Assembly: GCA_029267795.1 (NCBI GenBank)
Contig: JAJUHR010000074.1
Location: forward strand, 1-7,888
Direction of reading: 5' to 3'
Source: Planctomycetota bacterium
Lineage (GTDB): Bacteria; Planctomycetota; Phycisphaerae; Phycisphaerales; Phycisphaeraceae
Length of the DNA stretch: 7,888 bases
A program made the position numbers and the translations under genes. Positions within the stretch are counted from its first letter, which is position 1. The number at the start of each line of letters is the position of its first letter. Positions 6,173-7,888 of this stretch are shown here, piece by piece. Under the pieces are notes generated by a model. That model was not told where the DNA came from and ran no database searches. It saw only the letters and a list, made by a program, of their open reading frames with translations.

Positions 6173-6997
6173 GTGAGAACGCAGACGGTCCATCGCACAA
6201 TCGGTTGGGCTCAGGCTAAGGCAGCGGTTGGGTTGCGCGCGGCGGGGGTGACGGTCTTGCTTTACATCGGCGGGTGCGACTCGGGGCCCGACCCGGTGAC
6301 GAAGGTGCTGGAGTCCCTGACGCCGCCTTCTCCGGGCCAAGTGGCGCGGGATGCGTTCAACGTGTACGACGCGGACACCCGCCGCAAGAGCGTTACGACG
6401 CTGTCCGCGGCGAGCTTCGGCGGGGAGGAGCCTTACCTGCGGATGTACCGCCTGCTGATCGACGACCCGGACCCGACGGTGCGGGCGGCGTGCGCCACGG
6501 CGCTGGGGCTGCACGGCACGCCGGAGGACGCCAAGCTCTTGGCGGATCGCCTGTCGGATGACTCTAACATCGTGCGGTGGGAGGCGGCCAAGGCGCTGCA
6601 GAAGATCCACAACCCGGCCGCGGCGGGGCCGCTGATCCGTTGCTTAAAGGACGATCAGGACGCCGATGTGCGGATGGCGGCAGCGGACGCGCTGGGCCAA
6701 TACGCCGAGCCACGCGTGTTTCAGGCGCTGGTTGGAGCGCTGGAAGACCGATCGTTCAGCGTGACGCGTGCGGCGTGGCGGTCGCTGCGGATCCTGACCG
6801 GGCGCGACTTCGGCGCCGACGGCGGCCCGTGGCTGCAGTGGGCCCGAGAGCACGAAGGGCAGCTGTTCGAAGGCCAGCAGACTTACGTGTGGTATCCCTA
6901 CGTGCGCCCGCTGCGGCTGATCGATAAGGTGCAGTTCTGGAAGAAATCGCCCAGGGCGCAGCCGCAGTTACCGGCGGGCACGCCGAGCAATTCTTAA
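6173..6997 (+). CDS. Putative HEAT-repeat lipoprotein
   Basis: From GTG 6173 the product is 274 aa. It begins with basic residues and a short hydrophobic run, AAGVTVLLYIGGC (23-35), ending in a lipobox-like YIGG-C with Cys35 as the likely lipidated residue. It is therefore probably exported and membrane-anchored. Residues about 88-208 form about four HEAT/PBS-lyase-type helical repeats, for example PDPTVRAACATALGLHG (99-115), SNIVRWEAAKALQKIH (131-146), ADVRMAAADALGQY (164-177) and FSVTRAAWRSLRILTG (195-210). Such repeats act as protein-binding scaffolds; no catalytic activity is implied. A C-terminal segment rich in aromatic residues (220-256: W, Y, F) follows, then a Pro/Gln tail. Alternative starts are ATG 6116, which puts the hydrophobic run too far from the N-terminus, and TTG 6233, which gives a neater short signal peptide with AAGG 11 nt upstream. 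The partner and role are unknown. Confidence 0.72.
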   Translation: MRTQTVHRTIGWAQAKAAVGLRAAGVTVLLYIGGCDSGPDPVTKVLESLTPPSPGQVARDAFNVYDADTRRKSVTTLSAASFGGEEPYLRMYRLLIDDPDPTVRAACATALGLHGTPEDAKLLADRLSDDSNIVRWEAAKALQKIHNPAAAGPLIRCLKDDQDADVRMAAADALGQYAEPRVFQALVGALEDRSFSVTRAAWRSLRILTGRDFGADGGPWLQWAREHEGQLFEGQQTYVWYPYVRPLRLIDKVQFWKKSPRAQPQLPAGTPSNS

Positions 6998-7065
6998 TCC
7001 CGGTGTGGGGCTCCCTATCGGCGGAGGGTTAGCTTTCGCCCGTGGTTATCCGATAGCAGCAGCAG

Positions 7066-7888
7066 ATGAGCGCGAAGCGGAATCTAATCATTGTGCTGTG
7101 CCACGGGTTGCGTTCGGATGCCCTGGGGGACAGCCGAGCGTGGCCGCTTTCAACTCCGAATCTGCAAAAGCTTTGGGAACGTGGGCTGCGGCTGACCGCG
7201 ACGTGCGCCTGCCCGGCGGACGTTGGAGGTTTGGTGAGCCTGCTCACCGGGCTGCACGCGCGCCAACACGGTCATGTGGACCAAATGCGGTCCGGCGGAG
7301 CGGTCGACGAGTTTATCGGGCTGACGGGCCTGTTGGCAGGAAGCTGGTTGGCGCGGTTGGCGGAGGCGGGGTACCACGTCGCGGGCGTGGGGTGGGTGGG
7401 GCTGATCGAGCCCTGGTTGCACGAAGCGTCGTTCATCGACAGCGCCGAAGTGTTGTCTTCCCCGCGCTGCCGGTACCTCGAGGCGATGCGTGAAAAAGGA
7501 TACGACACGGCGATCCTGCAGCAACGGAGGCAGCGGGTGCGTGTCGGGCCGTTCGAGCCGGATCGGCTCATCCTTGACACGGCAGAGGACATCGACGGGT
7601 TCACGTGGTTGGAAGCGCGGCGGGTGCTGGATCGGATGCCCCCGGACAGGCCGTGGGCGCTGACGGTGGTGACCAGCGGGCCGGGCAACGACCTGCCCCC
7701 GCCAACGCTGTACGACTACGTCGTGGCGCCGGAGAGCCTCAGCCGAGGCTTCGCCCCGGCGGACCTGAGCCAGATCGACACCTTGGCGGAGCTGGATTAC
7801 CCGCGGGCGATGCTGCAGCGGATGGATCGTCAGCAGGTGGGTCTCATCCGGGCGGACTATCTGGGGCGGGTGTGCCTGCTGGATCAGA
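7066..7888 (+). CDS. Sulfatase/alkaline phosphatase-superfamily protein, catalytically degenerate, 3' end cut by window
   Basis: The frame is open from ATG 7066 through the window end (274 codons visible), with an in-frame TAG at 7054-7056 that fixes the start region. The order of motifs follows a sulfatase: NLIIVLCHGLRSDALG (6-21), STPNLQKLWERGLRLT (29-44), SLLTGLHARQHG (58-69), WLARLAEAGYHVAGVG (94-109), and RADYLGRVCLLDQ (262-274) resembling the conserved helix after the first half. However, the metal-binding Asp-Asp of the first strand (usual VDDLRPD) is His13-Gly14. The Cys/Ser-x-Pro-x-Arg nucleophile motif before SLLTG reads DVGGL (52-56), with no Cys, Ser or Arg at the catalytic positions. 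The usual D-P-H-x-P block after the second core strand reads SGPGNDLPPP (204-213). The most likely interpretation is a non-catalytic relative. It starts 68 bp after the HEAT gene on the same strand, with no clear Shine-Dalgarno. Confidence 0.75.
   Translation, partial: MSAKRNLIIVLCHGLRSDALGDSRAWPLSTPNLQKLWERGLRLTATCACPADVGGLVSLLTGLHARQHGHVDQMRSGGAVDEFIGLTGLLAGSWLARLAEAGYHVAGVGWVGLIEPWLHEASFIDSAEVLSSPRCRYLEAMREKGYDTAILQQRRQRVRVGPFEPDRLILDTAEDIDGFTWLEARRVLDRMPPDRPWALTVVTSGPGNDLPPPTLYDYVVAPESLSRGFAPADLSQIDTLAELDYPRAMLQRMDRQQVGLIRADYLGRVCLLDQ

Noticed and set aside
7005..7493. 162-codon plus-strand open frame over the start of the sulfatase-like gene
   Set aside because: The overlapping frame from ATG 7066 has ordered sulfatase-fold motifs and stays open to the window end. 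This one has neither.

Overview
The window is a GC-rich stretch of bacterial chromosome with tightly packed genes and no gap over 300 bases. Its most telling content is a block of archaeal-type one-carbon genes at about 2733-6042. It holds homologues of three methanofuran biosynthesis enzymes (MfnB, MfnE, MfnF) and the enzyme that uses the finished cofactor (Ftr/FhcD). In bacteria this tetrahydromethanopterin (H4MPT)/methylofuran system is established for methylotrophic proteobacteria and for Planctomycetota. The high GC, the HEAT-repeat lipoprotein and the sulfatase-fold protein nearby make a planctomycete, perhaps Phycisphaerae, my preferred source. The lineage is an inference, not something the sequence proves.

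Layout. At 2-268 (+) is the 3' end of a YcfL-like (DUF1425) gene. At 395-1288 (+) is a branched-chain aminotransferase (ilvE), preceded by a TATAAT-like box. At 1447-2763 (+) is truD, which overlaps mfnB (2733-3449, +) by 31 bp. mfnB in turn overlaps tail to tail, by 44 bp, a minus-strand operon read fhcD (6042-5131), mfnF (5134-4106), mfnE (4092-3406). fhcD and mfnF share an ATGA stop/start overlap, and mfnF and mfnE are 13 bp apart. A 130-bp divergent region separates fhcD from a HEAT-repeat lipoprotein gene (6173-6997, +). A sulfatase-fold gene (7066 to beyond 7888, +) follows; it has lost the usual catalytic and metal-binding residues.

How the genes work together. MfnB makes the furan precursor phosphate from triose phosphate. 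MfnE would phosphorylate the aminated furan to a diphosphate. MfnF would join that to the tyramine- or tyrosine-glutamate moiety. FhcD then moves the formyl group between H4MPT and the completed furan cofactor. Cofactor synthesis and use are therefore encoded together. The other pathway parts (fae, mtdB, mch, the remaining Fhc/Fwd subunits, H4MPT synthesis, and the aminotransferase and decarboxylase or ligase steps of furan cofactor synthesis) are not in this window. ilvE and truD look like housekeeping genes with no obvious functional link, although truD and mfnB are probably co-transcribed.
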